A model generated the notes under the pieces. It was not told where the DNA came from, made no database searches, and saw nothing but the letters and a program-made list of their open reading frames with translations. The position numbers were made by a program, and so were the translations under genes. A stretch of DNA of 64,000 nt from a bacterium. Its GTDB lineage: Bacteria; Hinthialibacterota; Hinthialibacteria; Hinthialibacterales; Hinthialibacteraceae. Location of the stretch: assembly GCA_016125385.1 (NCBI GenBank), contig WGLV01000019.1:1-64000 (forward strand), in the 5' to 3' direction. Shown here in pieces: positions 17,919-26,472 of this stretch. Each line of letters opens with the position of its first letter. Within the stretch, counting starts at the first letter, position 1.

Positions 17919-18641
17919 ATGAACGAGAAAGACGCCTTTTTTCAGCAATATCACGCGATTCTTCAACAGAACAACATCACGCCGTCCGGTGAGATCGACC
18001 TCGCCGGACGGTTTTTTCATCTGCTGCTTGAGGCGAACCAGCGCGTCAACCTGACCGGATACCGGTCGCTGGAGGATATGGTGGACTTCAATCTGCTGGA
18101 CGCCATCGCGTTTTTGCGCCATGCCGAGCCGCCCAACGGCGCCAGCCTGATCGACGTGGGCGCGGGAGGAGGCCTGCCCGGCGTCCCGATCGCCTGCCTG
18201 CGGCCTGATCTGCGCGTTACGATGATCGATTCCATCGCCAAAAAGATCGCCTTCATCCAATCGGCATGCGAAGAACTGGAGTTATCAAACGTGACCGCCG
18301 AAGCGGCCCGTGCCGAAGAATATGTCCGCCTGCCGGGTAAACGCGCGTCATTCGACGTCGCGTTCGCTCGCGGGTTGTCATCGCTGGGGGCGTCGATGGA
18401 ATATTGCGCCCCGCTGGTGAAGACCGGAGGGCAGGTGATTCTGCTTCGCGGGGCGGAAGAGATGCTCTCTGAAGAGGCGGATCGTTTCCAAAAAACGCTC
18501 GGTTGCCGCTTCGATCGGGCGGAGCGGTATGTTCTCCCACGCCGCGACAAGCCGTTTTGCGTGGTTTTTTACCAGAAAATCGCGGCGGGAGACAGGAAAT
18601 TCCCCCGAATGCCTGTGCAAATCAAAACCCGCCCCTTATAA
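17919..18641 (+). CDS. rsmG: 16S rRNA (guanine-527-N7)-methyltransferase
   Basis: SAM-dependent methyltransferase of the 530 loop of 16S rRNA (formerly GidB). 240 residues with the family motifs VNLTGYRSLEDMVDFNLLDA, IDVGAGGGLPGVPIACLRPD (SAM-binding motif I), MIDSIAKKIAFI and FARGLSSLGASMEYCAPLVK, and a C-terminal GGQVILLRG. It lies between dapB and parA, a placement near the replication origin seen in many bacteria. The repeat locus R2 begins within a few bases of its stop codon. Confidence 0.96.
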   Translation: MNEKDAFFQQYHAILQQNNITPSGEIDLAGRFFHLLLEANQRVNLTGYRSLEDMVDFNLLDAIAFLRHAEPPNGASLIDVGAGGGLPGVPIACLRPDLRVTMIDSIAKKIAFIQSACEELELSNVTAEAARAEEYVRLPGKRASFDVAFARGLSSLGASMEYCAPLVKTGGQVILLRGAEEMLSEEADRFQKTLGCRFDRAERYVLPRRDKPFCVVFYQKIAAGDRKFPRMPVQIKTRPL

Positions 18642-18957
18642 TCCAGGCAGCGCCTGGGGGCGAGTATTTGGGCTGTACGTGCCAACCGCTCCCGTTGGTC
18701 GCTGAGGTAAGCGCGATTGAGCATCGCAGCCGGAATTTTGGTGCACGAGAACCGTTCACATTGCTTAAACGATACGAAATAGAGAAACGACGGGTTGCAG
18801 GGGCGGGTTTCAAACCTGCCCCTGCGGTAAGATCGCTCAGCGTTTCCTCCCCCAAAGTTCGGGGGAGGCTAAGGAGGGGGTTGTCGATTCCACGCGATGC
18901 ATTAATTTGGAGCTCAACCCCCCTCTAACTCCCCCCCGGTCTTCGGGGGGAGAATGA
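18642..18957 (+). repeat. Composite repeat locus R2 (A-D-C-B)
   Basis: One full unit on the plus strand between rsmG and parS site 2. A starts with the stem CCAGGC-agc-GCCTGG at 18645-18659 and runs to GTTGGTCGCTGAGG. D is at about 18797-18826 (GGGGCGGGTTTCAAACCTGC), C at about 18845-18883 (CCTCCCCCAAAGTTCGGGGG) and B at about 18914-18953 (CTCCCCCCCGGTCTTCGGGG). No gene is seen. Confidence 0.9.
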
Positions 18958-18974
18958 AATCACCACAGAAATCC

Positions 18975-18990
18975 TGTTCCACGTGGAACA
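18975..18990. promoter_or_regulatory. parS: parS site 2, upstream of parA
   Basis: TGTTCCACGTGGAACA, identical to the site inside dapB, 58 bases before the parA start codon. ParB bound here would nucleate the partition complex and could also affect parA-parB transcription, since the promoter must lie in the same short interval. Confidence 0.95.
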
Positions 18991-19047
18991 TCACCGATAA
19001 TCGACCGGAAATCTCACGGAGAGGCGCATTCGAGGCGCGAATAGCGG

Positions 19048-19926
19048 ATGAATGAACTTGCGGCCCAATCCGAACCCGTTCAAACCCAGCAGACAAGCGA
19101 GAAACCTGTGGCGCGCGTCATTTCCATCGTAAACCAGAAGGGCGGGGTCGGAAAAACCACTTCCGCCATCAACCTGGCGGCGAGCCTCGCTCATCTCGGG
19201 AAAAAAGTCATCCTGATCGATGTCGACTCGCAGGGAAACGCGTCCAGCGGCCTTGGCGTGGCGAAAAACGAGGTCGAGGGCACGGTTTTCGACGTGCTGG
19301 TCGATCGCGCGCCGCTGGCGGAGATTCTTCAGCCCACGCCGCTGGAAACCCTCAAGGTCGCGCCCGCGAACAGCGACCTGCTCTCCGCTGAATTGCATCT
19401 GGGTGGGCAGGAAGACGGAAAAAAGCGCCTCAGCCAGGCTGTGATCGACTTTTTCGCCCATGCGCCGCATGAACTGCACCCTGAATTTATCGTGATCGAC
19501 TGCCCGCCTTCGCTGGCGTTGCTCACCATCAACGCCATTCTGACCTCCGATTCGCTGCTGATTCCGGTGCAATGCGAGTATTACGCGCTGGAGGGGCTCA
19601 CCGACATCATGTCGTCGGCCACCCTGCTTCGCCAGAGTTTCAACCCCTCCTTGTCGCTGGAGGGAATCCTTCTTACAATGGCGGACCGGCGGCTGAATCT
19701 CAGCCACCAGGTGGAAACCGAAATTCGCCAGGTCTACGCCGATTTTGTCTTTCAAAACGTGATTTACCGCAGCGTCAGGCTGAGCGAAGCCCCCAGCCAC
19801 GGGCTGCCGATTCTGCAGTACGACCCCGAATCGTCCGGGGCGAAAGCGTATCTGGGCGTAGCGGAGGAAATCATTCAAAATGAAGCGAAAAGCCCTCGGC
19901 CGTGGCCTTTCCGCGCTGCTGTCTAA
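19048..19926 (+). CDS. parA: Chromosome partitioning ATPase ParA (Soj)
   Basis: Deviant Walker A ATPase that positions ParB-parS complexes on the nucleoid. 292 residues: a 20-residue polar N-terminal leader, then ISIVNQKGGVGKTTSAINLA (deviant Walker A with the signature Lys), VILIDVDSQGNASSGLGV (Walker A' region), FIVIDCPPSLALLTINA (Walker B) and LQYDPESSGAKAYLGVAEEI at the C-terminus. Small-type ParA without an N-terminal helix-turn-helix. The 3' end overlaps parB by 47 bases, indicating translational coupling. Downstream of parS site 2. Confidence 0.97.
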   Translation: MNELAAQSEPVQTQQTSEKPVARVISIVNQKGGVGKTTSAINLAASLAHLGKKVILIDVDSQGNASSGLGVAKNEVEGTVFDVLVDRAPLAEILQPTPLETLKVAPANSDLLSAELHLGGQEDGKKRLSQAVIDFFAHAPHELHPEFIVIDCPPSLALLTINAILTSDSLLIPVQCEYYALEGLTDIMSSATLLRQSFNPSLSLEGILLTMADRRLNLSHQVETEIRQVYADFVFQNVIYRSVRLSEAPSHGLPILQYDPESSGAKAYLGVAEEIIQNEAKSPRPWPFRAAV

Positions 19927-20770
19927 CGCGCAGGTCGAAGCCGCCGCCGTTACCAACGACGCCAGAACCATCGAAGAGATCGCCGTCGACGTCATCGAAG
20001 CCAACCACTGGCAGCCCCGGCTGAGCTTTGACGACGAAGCCCTGCTCGAACTCTCCGAATCGATCCGCAATCAGGGCGTGCTGCAGCCGCTGCTGGTGCG
20101 GCGCGACCCCGCCAACGTGGGCCGCTTTCAGCTGATCGCGGGCGAACGCCGCCTGCGCGCTTCGCGGCTGGCGGGGCTTGAGAAAGTCCCATGCCTGCTG
20201 CTTGACGCCGAAGAAGCGGAAATGCTGGAGATCGCGCTGGTCGAAAACATCCAGCGCTCCAACCTGTCGCCGGTTGAAGAAGCCCGCGCTTACAAGCACC
20301 TCGGCGACCGCTTTTCCATGACGCAGGAGCAGATCGCCGACAAGGTGGGCAAAAGCCGCGAAGCGGTTGCGAACGCCCTGCGGCTGCTTAATCTGCCGGA
20401 CGACGTGCTGGAAATGCTCGATGAAGGCCGTATCAGCGTCGGTCACGCCAAGGTGCTGCTCTCTCTGCGCGATCCGGAACGGATCCAACTAGCCTGCGAC
20501 AAGGCCATCGAAGAACAATGGAGCGTCCGCCGTCTGGAGGAATACCTGCGCGGCGATGACGCGAAACCCGCCTCATCCTCCGAAAAAACATCCAAACCCG
20601 CCAAAGAGGAAGACCTGTACGTGTCAGACCTGCGCCGAAAACTGCAGGAGGCGTTTCAAACAAAGGTCGACATCAAAATGCGCGGCGCCAGCAAGGGAAA
20701 GATCGAGATTACCTTCTACGATCTCGACCAGCTCGATCACCTGCTCAAACAATGGCGCGTTGAACTATAA
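19880..20770 (+). CDS. parB: Chromosome partitioning protein ParB (Spo0J)
   Basis: CTPase and parS-binding protein. 296 residues starting at ATG 19880 (MKRKALGRGLSALLSNAQ, the typical opening of chromosomal ParB). It contains the N-terminal nuclease-like/CTP-binding domain with GVLQPLLVRR and IAGERRLRASRLAGL (GERRxRA box), NIQRSNLSPVEEARAY, a helix-turn-helix (MTQEQIADKVGKSREAVANA), the linker GHAKVLLSL, and a C-terminal dimerisation segment. It overlaps parA by 47 bases. Repeat locus R3 begins at the base after its stop codon. Confidence 0.97.
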   Translation: MKRKALGRGLSALLSNAQVEAAAVTNDARTIEEIAVDVIEANHWQPRLSFDDEALLELSESIRNQGVLQPLLVRRDPANVGRFQLIAGERRLRASRLAGLEKVPCLLLDAEEAEMLEIALVENIQRSNLSPVEEARAYKHLGDRFSMTQEQIADKVGKSREAVANALRLLNLPDDVLEMLDEGRISVGHAKVLLSLRDPERIQLACDKAIEEQWSVRRLEEYLRGDDAKPASSSEKTSKPAKEEDLYVSDLRRKLQEAFQTKVDIKMRGASKGKIEITFYDLDQLDHLLKQWRVEL

Positions 20771-21181
20771 GCCGACAGTGTCGGCTGCCGGGTCTTTGGT
20801 CTGTACGGATCAAGCGCTCCCGTTGGTCGCTGAAGCGCGCGGGATGTAAGGGCGGATCTGAAACTCGCCCCCTGCGATGTGGTCGAGCGCTGTTTCCTCC
20901 CCCAAAGTCTGGGGGAGGTTGGGAGGGGGTTGACCGAATTTGCGCGAACGCAGCAATTTGGCGCTCAACCCCCCTCTAACTCCCCTCGGTCTTCGGGGGG
21001 AGAACTGCCAGCGGCAGTGGCGTGTCTTTAGGCGTTGGTTGCTGAGGTAAAATGTGTCGACCGGCGTTTTCCTCCCCCAAGATGGGGGAGGCGAGGAGGG
21101 GGTTGACCGAATTTGCGCGAACGCAGCAATTTGGCGTTCAACCCCCCACTAACTCCCCCCCCGGTCTTCGGGGGGAGAACC
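20771..21181 (+). repeat. Composite repeat locus R3 (A-D-C-B then partial A and C-B)
   Basis: Starts directly after the parB stop codon with the palindrome GCCGACAGTGTCGGC (20771-20785) and module A, then a degraded D, C and B, a partial A, and a second C-B pair. The C-B segments (around TTGACCGAATTTGCGCGAAC, at 20930 and 21103) are near-identical with a 173-bp offset. No gene is seen; the remaining bases to 21303 are AT-rich and probably hold the promoter of the HD-GYP gene. Confidence 0.9.
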
Positions 21182-21303
21182 AGATTTCCTGAAAACAAGA
21201 GAATCAAGGTTCGTTGGCGACGCTTCAATTAAATCTAGGTTAAAATATGATTATGTGATATTCTTTTTCTATATTCATACTATTCTGAAGCGGATAGAGC
21301 CGT

Positions 21304-22284
21304 ATGGAGAATTCTTCCTTTATATCGGTTACTCCCGACATCCTGCGGGCGGTCGGCGACAAGGCTATCGACGTATATATTCAACGGGAAGAAGACGACG
21401 CGCCGATTTTGTTCCGAAGCAAAACCTACCCCTTCACGGAGGGCGACTGGCTCGATTTCAAATTACGGAAAGACATTTACTTTCTGGTTGACGCTGAGGA
21501 ATTCGGCGATCTCGACAAACATTTCGAAGAAAACTTGACCAGTCTTGTCAACGATGAAAACGCCCCGGTCGAAGAGAAATGCGAAGCGGTTTACAACGTT
21601 TCGCATCTCTGGATGCACCACATCTTCGAGACCTCCAATCCAGAATACGTTCTCGAGACCTCTGAACAGATCCTGCCCAACGTGCTGGAAGTCATCTTTT
21701 CAGACCGCGACGCCGCGCACAATTTCATCGTCAAAGCCAGCGTCGATTACGAATTGTATTCACACTCGCTCAACGTCTGTCTGTTCGGCGTGGGGCTCGC
21801 CCATCGCACACTGGGCATCAGCAAACAGGAAGCGATGAACCGGTACGGCCCGGGATTTCTGTGGCACGACTTGGGCAAGTTGTTGATAAATAAGAACTTA
21901 TGGGACAAAGAAGACCTGCTTGGCGAAGGCCTGCACAATGACATGCGTCAACATACCGTGAAAGGCGTCGAGATGCTGAAGGAGTACATCGACCTGACGC
22001 CGGAGAGCGAGTCGATCATTCTGCATCATCACGAACGCCTCGACGGCAGCGGATATCCCTTTGGGTTGAGCGGCGGTGAAATTTCGATGGGCGCGCGCAT
22101 CTGCGGCATCGTCGACGTGTTCGATACGCTCAGCACCGGACGCGAAGACCGGGAGCGCATGGTCTCGTTTGAAGCCCTCAAATACATTCGCGAGCGTACG
22201 CCGCATCAGTTCGACGCCGAGGTTTTTCATGAATTCGTCATCATGTTTCTGCCGCCCCGCGAGGCGAATGCGTTGACTCGCTGA
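21304..22284 (+). CDS. HD-GYP domain protein (probable cyclic-di-GMP phosphodiesterase)
   Basis: A 326-residue soluble protein. The N-terminal half (1-140) is an uncharacterised sensory-type domain (FRSKTYPFTEGDWLDFKL), and residues 145-326 form an HD-GYP domain: HSLNVCLFGVGLAHRTLG, the metal-binding HD at 188-189 in WHDLGKLLINK, and the full GYP signature HHERLDGSGYP at 242-252 followed by MGARICGIVDVFDTLST. Cleavage of cyclic-di-GMP is expected, with signalling through an unknown receiver. Its stop codon overlaps the tsaC start (ATGA). Confidence 0.93.
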   Translation: MENSSFISVTPDILRAVGDKAIDVYIQREEDDAPILFRSKTYPFTEGDWLDFKLRKDIYFLVDAEEFGDLDKHFEENLTSLVNDENAPVEEKCEAVYNVSHLWMHHIFETSNPEYVLETSEQILPNVLEVIFSDRDAAHNFIVKASVDYELYSHSLNVCLFGVGLAHRTLGISKQEAMNRYGPGFLWHDLGKLLINKNLWDKEDLLGEGLHNDMRQHTVKGVEMLKEYIDLTPESESIILHHHERLDGSGYPFGLSGGEISMGARICGIVDVFDTLSTGREDRERMVSFEALKYIRERTPHQFDAEVFHEFVIMFLPPREANALTR

Positions 22285-22898
22285 TGAGCGCCGTATTGCC
22301 CGCCCTCTCAACTCCCGCCACATTGCGCCGCTGCGTTGAAACGCTCGACGCGGGCGGCGTCATCGCCGTTCCGACCGAAACCGTATATGGCCTGATCTGC
22401 CGCGCCGGCCGAGATGACGCCATGCGGCGCATCGTCGACATGAAGCGACGCCCTGGCGATAAACCCTTCGCCCTGTTCGTCAGGCGCTGGAGCGATCTCG
22501 CCGGACACGCGCCACCCTGCGCGATGGCGCAACGGCTGGCGGACGCGTTGTGGCCTGGGCCGCTCACGCTGGTGGCGGCGGCGCATCCCGAATGTCCCGC
22601 CGAACGCGATGGATCGGTGGGGGCGCGCTCGCCCGATTATCCCGTTTTGCAGGACCTGCTGGCGGAGTGCGGCGGCCTGCTCATCAACACCAGTCTGAAC
22701 CGTAGCGGCGAGCCGCCCGCGCGCTCGCTGGATGACGCGGGCGCGCTGATCGATGAGGTTGATCTTGCGCTCGACGCGGGACAGCTGCCGCGGCGATCGC
22801 CCTCCACCGTGGTGGATTGCCGGGGCAGCGAACCGAAAATTCTGCGCGTGGGAGAGATCGGCGAAGACCGCTTGCGGAGCGTGTTGGGGCTGGAGTAA
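22284..22898 (+). CDS. tsaC: Threonylcarbamoyl-AMP synthase (YrdC/Sua5 family)
   Basis: Makes threonylcarbamoyl-AMP from Thr, bicarbonate and ATP, the first step of t6A37 tRNA modification. 204 residues, so the short YrdC-type without a Sua5 domain. Motifs: VIAVPTETVYGLICRAG, KRRPGDKPFALFV, LWPGPLTLVAAAHPE, VGARSPDYPV and the end motif PSTVVDCRG. The start ATG overlaps the stop of the HD-GYP gene by four bases (ATGA), indicating translational coupling. tsaB/D/E are not in the window. Confidence 0.94.
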   Translation: MSAVLPALSTPATLRRCVETLDAGGVIAVPTETVYGLICRAGRDDAMRRIVDMKRRPGDKPFALFVRRWSDLAGHAPPCAMAQRLADALWPGPLTLVAAAHPECPAERDGSVGARSPDYPVLQDLLAECGGLLINTSLNRSGEPPARSLDDAGALIDEVDLALDAGQLPRRSPSTVVDCRGSEPKILRVGEIGEDRLRSVLGLE

Positions 22899-23067
22899 AC
22901 AGCCGCGATCGCGTGCGGTATAATCGCGCATAAGATCATTTCTTGTCAAAGTTGAAGGGGAGCGCCGTTTGACAGTGGCCAAAGCGGCTCGAAATTCGTT
23001 ATAATGCGAAAGAAATCATAATTCGATTTAAATCAGGCGAGGCCGCCGCGCTTTCAACCGCGCGGCG

Positions 23068-24321
23068 ATGAAACGGAATCGTATGAGAATCGTCTGGCCG
23101 ATAATTCTGTTGCTGATCGCGAACGCCGCGAACGCTTCGCTGCGCGATCTGCCGCATTTTCGAGTCCCTGACGCGATCGGCGTGAACATTCATTTCGTCG
23201 ACCCGAACGACGACGAGATGGACATGATTCAGGCGGCGGGCTTCGGCGTGCTGCGCATGGATCTGGTCTGGGCGAGCGTCGAGCGTGAAAAAGGCGTCTA
23301 CGATTTCGAGGGGTATATCCGCCTCACCGAGGCCATGCGCAAGCGCGGCCAGATCCCCATGTACATTCTCGACTACAGCAACCCGCTGTACGAAGAGGGG
23401 CATTCGGTCGTCACCCCCGAAGGCCGCAAGGCGTTCGCGCGGTTCGCGGCGGAGGCGCTGATCAAGCTGGGCCAGGGGCCGGTGATCTGGGAAATCTGGA
23501 ACGAGCCGAACCTCGAACATTTCTGGGCCCCTCAGCCCAGCGCGCAGGATTATCTGGCGCTGGTCAAAGAAACCGTCGAGGTGTTGCGCAAAATCGACCC
23601 GCTCTGCACCATCGCCGCGCCCGCCACTTCGCGGATTCCGAAAGAGTTCATCGAGGAACTGTTCAAGGGCGGCCTGCTCGATTCCGTCGACGCGGTCAGC
23701 GTTCATCCCTATCGCTCCAGCGAACCGGAGACCGCCTACGACGAGTACCGCGATCTGCGTGAACTGATCGATCGGTATTCGCCGGAAAAGTTCATCCCGA
23801 TTCTGTCCGGCGAGTGGGGCTACTCGGTTTACAACGACGGGCGCGTACTGATCGACCAGGAACAACAGGCGCGCTATCTCGTGCGCCAGCTGCTGACCAA
23901 TTTCATGGCGGGGGTGCGCGTCAGCATCTGGTACGACTGGAAGAACGACGGCGACGACCCCGAAGAAAAAGAACATAACTTTGGAACCGTAGAACCCGAC
24001 CTCACGCCGAAACTCGCCTACTGGGCGGTGAAAACGTTTTCTCAACAGACGCGCGACATGACCTTCATCTCGCGCCTGCCCTCCGAACAACCTGAAGACT
24101 ACCTTCTGCTGTTCAGCAACGGCGAGCGTGAAACCCTCGCCGCGTGGACCACCGGACGCACTCACCTGATCACGCTGACGCTCGACGCTTCCATCGATCA
24201 GGCGGTCACCATGCTGGGCGAGACCGCGCAGTTATACCGCGTGGGTGAAAAGCTGGAGATCGAGCTTTCACAAAGCCCGATCTACATGCAGGCCGCCCGA
24301 ATTCATCCCGCCGGAAATTGA
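23068..24321 (+). CDS. Secreted glycoside hydrolase, clan GH-A (GH5/GH39-like)
   Basis: A 417-residue exported TIM-barrel enzyme. The signal peptide spans about residues 6-23 (MRIVWPIILLLIANAANA); a second start at 23083 would give the same mature protein. It has the clan GH-A acid/base Glu in EIWNEPN (E146) and a nucleophile Glu candidate in ILSGEWGY (E249), after VSVHPYRS. The C-terminal 90 residues form a small beta domain. Sugar specificity cannot be read. It lies in the same orientation as tsaC after a 170-base gap and is convergent with nagB. Confidence 0.85.
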   Translation: MKRNRMRIVWPIILLLIANAANASLRDLPHFRVPDAIGVNIHFVDPNDDEMDMIQAAGFGVLRMDLVWASVEREKGVYDFEGYIRLTEAMRKRGQIPMYILDYSNPLYEEGHSVVTPEGRKAFARFAAEALIKLGQGPVIWEIWNEPNLEHFWAPQPSAQDYLALVKETVEVLRKIDPLCTIAAPATSRIPKEFIEELFKGGLLDSVDAVSVHPYRSSEPETAYDEYRDLRELIDRYSPEKFIPILSGEWGYSVYNDGRVLIDQEQQARYLVRQLLTNFMAGVRVSIWYDWKNDGDDPEEKEHNFGTVEPDLTPKLAYWAVKTFSQQTRDMTFISRLPSEQPEDYLLLFSNGERETLAAWTTGRTHLITLTLDASIDQAVTMLGETAQLYRVGEKLEIELSQSPIYMQAARIHPAGN

Positions 24322-24363
24322 TTCCCGACTCGTCTCAGCCGCTGGTTACGGACGCCGCTCGCG

Positions 24364-25131
24364 CTAAAGCAGAGAGGCGGCGGGCTCGTCGAGCCAGATT
24401 CTGACGCGGGCGTGCGTACGCAGGCTCGACGCGGGACATAGCGTTTCAATCGGCCCCTTCAGCGCGTCATGCACCGCTCGCGCCTTGCGTTCATCGGGAA
24501 CCACGCAACTGACGCGCTCGGCGCGCAGGATGGCGGGCACGGTCTGCGTCAACGCGTGAGTGGGGACGTCATCCATGGTGGGGAACCAGCCTTCGCCCAG
24601 CTGCTGCTTGCGGCAGGCTTCATCCAGCTCGACCACTTTCACCATAAGCGGGTCATGAAAATCGGCCACGGGTGGATCGTTGAACGCGATGTGGCCGTTT
24701 TCGCCAATGCCGATGCAGGCCAGATCGATTTCGTCCGCCAGCAACAACCGGGTATATCGCGCGCATTCCGCCTCGGGGTCGGCGGCCTCGCCGTCGAGCA
24801 GATGAACCTCCGCCGGATTAACCAGCGAAAAGAGGCGCTCGTTGAGGTATTTTCGAAAACTGGCGGGATGGCCGATCGGCAGCCCGAGGTATTCGTCGAG
24901 ATGAAACGCGGCGACCCGGTTCCACGGCAGGCTGATTCGCGTCAGCGCACGCAGAAACTCGAACTGCGACGCGCCGGTCGCGAAGATCACCCGCGCCGCG
25001 CCTTTTTCCCGCACCACCGATTCAATCACGCTCGCCGTATATTCCGCCGCCGCCACGCCCACCGCGTCTTTGTCGCGGTAAACCTCGACTTCGCATCCAT
25101 CGGCGTTTAATCGTCTCACCGGTTCCGTCAT
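24364..25131 (-). CDS. nagB: Glucosamine-6-phosphate deaminase
   Basis: Converts glucosamine 6-phosphate to fructose 6-phosphate and ammonia. 255 residues from ATG 25131 (MTEPVRRLNADG); an upstream TTG at 25161 is less likely because it would run into the preceding gene. Motifs: FATGASQFEFLRAL (phosphate binding), AFHLDEYLGL (catalytic Asp), PASFRKYLNERLF, and LACIGIGENGHIAFNDPP (catalytic His). Length is slightly shorter than E. coli NagB. It follows the GH20-b-like gene by 26 bases on the same strand, which suggests joint use of amino sugars. Confidence 0.95.
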   Translation of the reverse strand: MTEPVRRLNADGCEVEVYRDKDAVGVAAAEYTASVIESVVREKGAARVIFATGASQFEFLRALTRISLPWNRVAAFHLDEYLGLPIGHPASFRKYLNERLFSLVNPAEVHLLDGEAADPEAECARYTRLLLADEIDLACIGIGENGHIAFNDPPVADFHDPLMVKVVELDEACRKQQLGEGWFPTMDDVPTHALTQTVPAILRAERVSCVVPDERKARAVHDALKGPIETLCPASSLRTHARVRIWLDEPAASLL

Positions 25132-25157
25132 TGGAATACCCCAGTTTTCTGGTTCGA

Positions 25158-26276
25158 TCAAGCCAGCCGCTTCATCTCTTCAAAGGGCTTCGCTTCTCCA
25201 TTCATCAGGCGCGCCGCCGCTTCGGCGGCCCGCTCTTCGCCATAATAACAACGCGCGTACGCCTTCAACATGTCTTCGAGCGAGTCCTGCGGCGACCAGC
25301 CCAGGCTCGACCACACGAAGCGCGCCCACTCCGCCTCGCCGCCGCACACGCCCAGCGCCGCGTAGATCATCGGGGCCAGTTCGGTATGCGCGCGCGCCAG
25401 GTCAAGCGCCGTCTCGCCCGCCAGCGGATGAAGCGCCGCCAGTTGCATACTGAGAGGGGCCTCGCGTTTGAGCGTTTCAAAACCTTCGCCCGCCGAGCGG
25501 TGTGCTAGAACGCGAACCGGGGGAAACGGATCGCCGAATACGTCATCCAGCAGATCCTGTAACGCATCCGGCGAGAAGCGCGACGCGTCGAGCCAGAACT
25601 CGCGCTCGCCTTCCAGCGGAAGCACGTCGAGTTCAAGCCGCCACTCTTCATCGCCGGGCGAAAAACACACGATGGCGCTGCTCTCCGCCCGCGCGGGCGG
25701 GCCCATCAGCAAGCGCCGTTCATGACACGTGTCTTCAAAGGGGCGCGTGCCACCGATCAGGTTGTTGCCCCACAGCTGGCTCTGGCGCGAGGCGTATTCA
25801 TCGGGAGCGCCATCAAACACAAGCCCGCGCATCGGGTTCAGCGGACGCCGGGTTTCATGCAGCGGGGGGATCTCGACCCGGTCCGCGAATACGCGAAGAT
25901 GTTGTAGCAGGCGTCCCGCCGCGAAAGGCAGCGCCCGCGCCGCGCCCGAGGTCAACAACAGCGCGGGCGGCTCGCCGCTCATTACCGCCAGATGGGTATG
26001 GCTGGCGTAATCGGGATACGGATGGATCGGGACCGGCGCTTCGAGCCGCTCACTCACGGCTTCGGGCAGCGCGTTCGCCGGGGCGAGATAGACGCGCAAC
26101 GCGGCGTCATCGGATGGATCGTCCATTGTTCGCGACGATACCTCAATCGCGGCGCGGCGCGAAAGTTCTTCGCCAAGCATCGCGGCGGCGTTTCGCGTTT
26201 CCGCGTCATCCGCCGGGGTGAGCAGCGCGATGGTTCGACCGGCGCCCACCTGGATCATGCCGTTCAATTCTTCCAT
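25158..26276 (-). CDS. Hypothetical protein with hexosaminidase-type accessory fold
   Basis: A 372-residue soluble protein without a signal peptide. Residues about 1-125 (RTIALLTPADDAETRNAAAML, then LLLTSGAARALPFAAGRLLQ) resemble the alpha/beta accessory domain that precedes the catalytic barrel in GH20, GH84 and GH67 enzymes. PLNPMRGLVFDGAPDEYASRQ then looks like the start of a barrel, but the expected length and acidic pair of a GH20 active site are missing. The C-terminal part is helical (AHTELAPMIYAALGV). Function unknown; the nagB partner suggests amino-sugar metabolism. ATG 26258 is an alternative start. Confidence 0.6.
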   Translation of the reverse strand: MEELNGMIQVGAGRTIALLTPADDAETRNAAAMLGEELSRRAAIEVSSRTMDDPSDDAALRVYLAPANALPEAVSERLEAPVPIHPYPDYASHTHLAVMSGEPPALLLTSGAARALPFAAGRLLQHLRVFADRVEIPPLHETRRPLNPMRGLVFDGAPDEYASRQSQLWGNNLIGGTRPFEDTCHERRLLMGPPARAESSAIVCFSPGDEEWRLELDVLPLEGEREFWLDASRFSPDALQDLLDDVFGDPFPPVRVLAHRSAGEGFETLKREAPLSMQLAALHPLAGETALDLARAHTELAPMIYAALGVCGGEAEWARFVWSSLGWSPQDSLEDMLKAYARCYYGEERAAEAAARLMNGEAKPFEEMKRLA

Positions 26277-26375
26277 TTTTTTATCACGGTGTACGAGTCA
26301 TTTTTTGAAACGGATCAGAATTTTGCCGTCCGGTCATAGTATCACGATCGAAAAAGCAACCGATCCCCCGGCGCA

Positions 26376-26405
26376 TAAAAAAAGCGGGCGGCTTGCGCCG
26401 CCCGT
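26376..26405 (-). terminator. Rho-independent terminator of the DUF4097 gene
   Basis: Stem CGGGCGGC/GCCGCCCG with a short TTGC loop. On the minus strand it is followed by CTTTTTTTATG, 68 bases after the DUF4097 stop codon. Confidence 0.9.
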
Positions 26406-26472
26406 CTGCTAAAAGGCCATTATATTCTGACCAGGAATGTGTGTAGATTGAGTATAAAAACTCGTTCGTTGA

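Noticed and set aside
22969-23005. TTGACA followed by TATAAT before the GH5/39-like gene
   Set aside because: Spacing is 25 bases, well beyond the 16-18 of a sigma-70 promoter; TATAAT may still be a -10 element with a weak -35.
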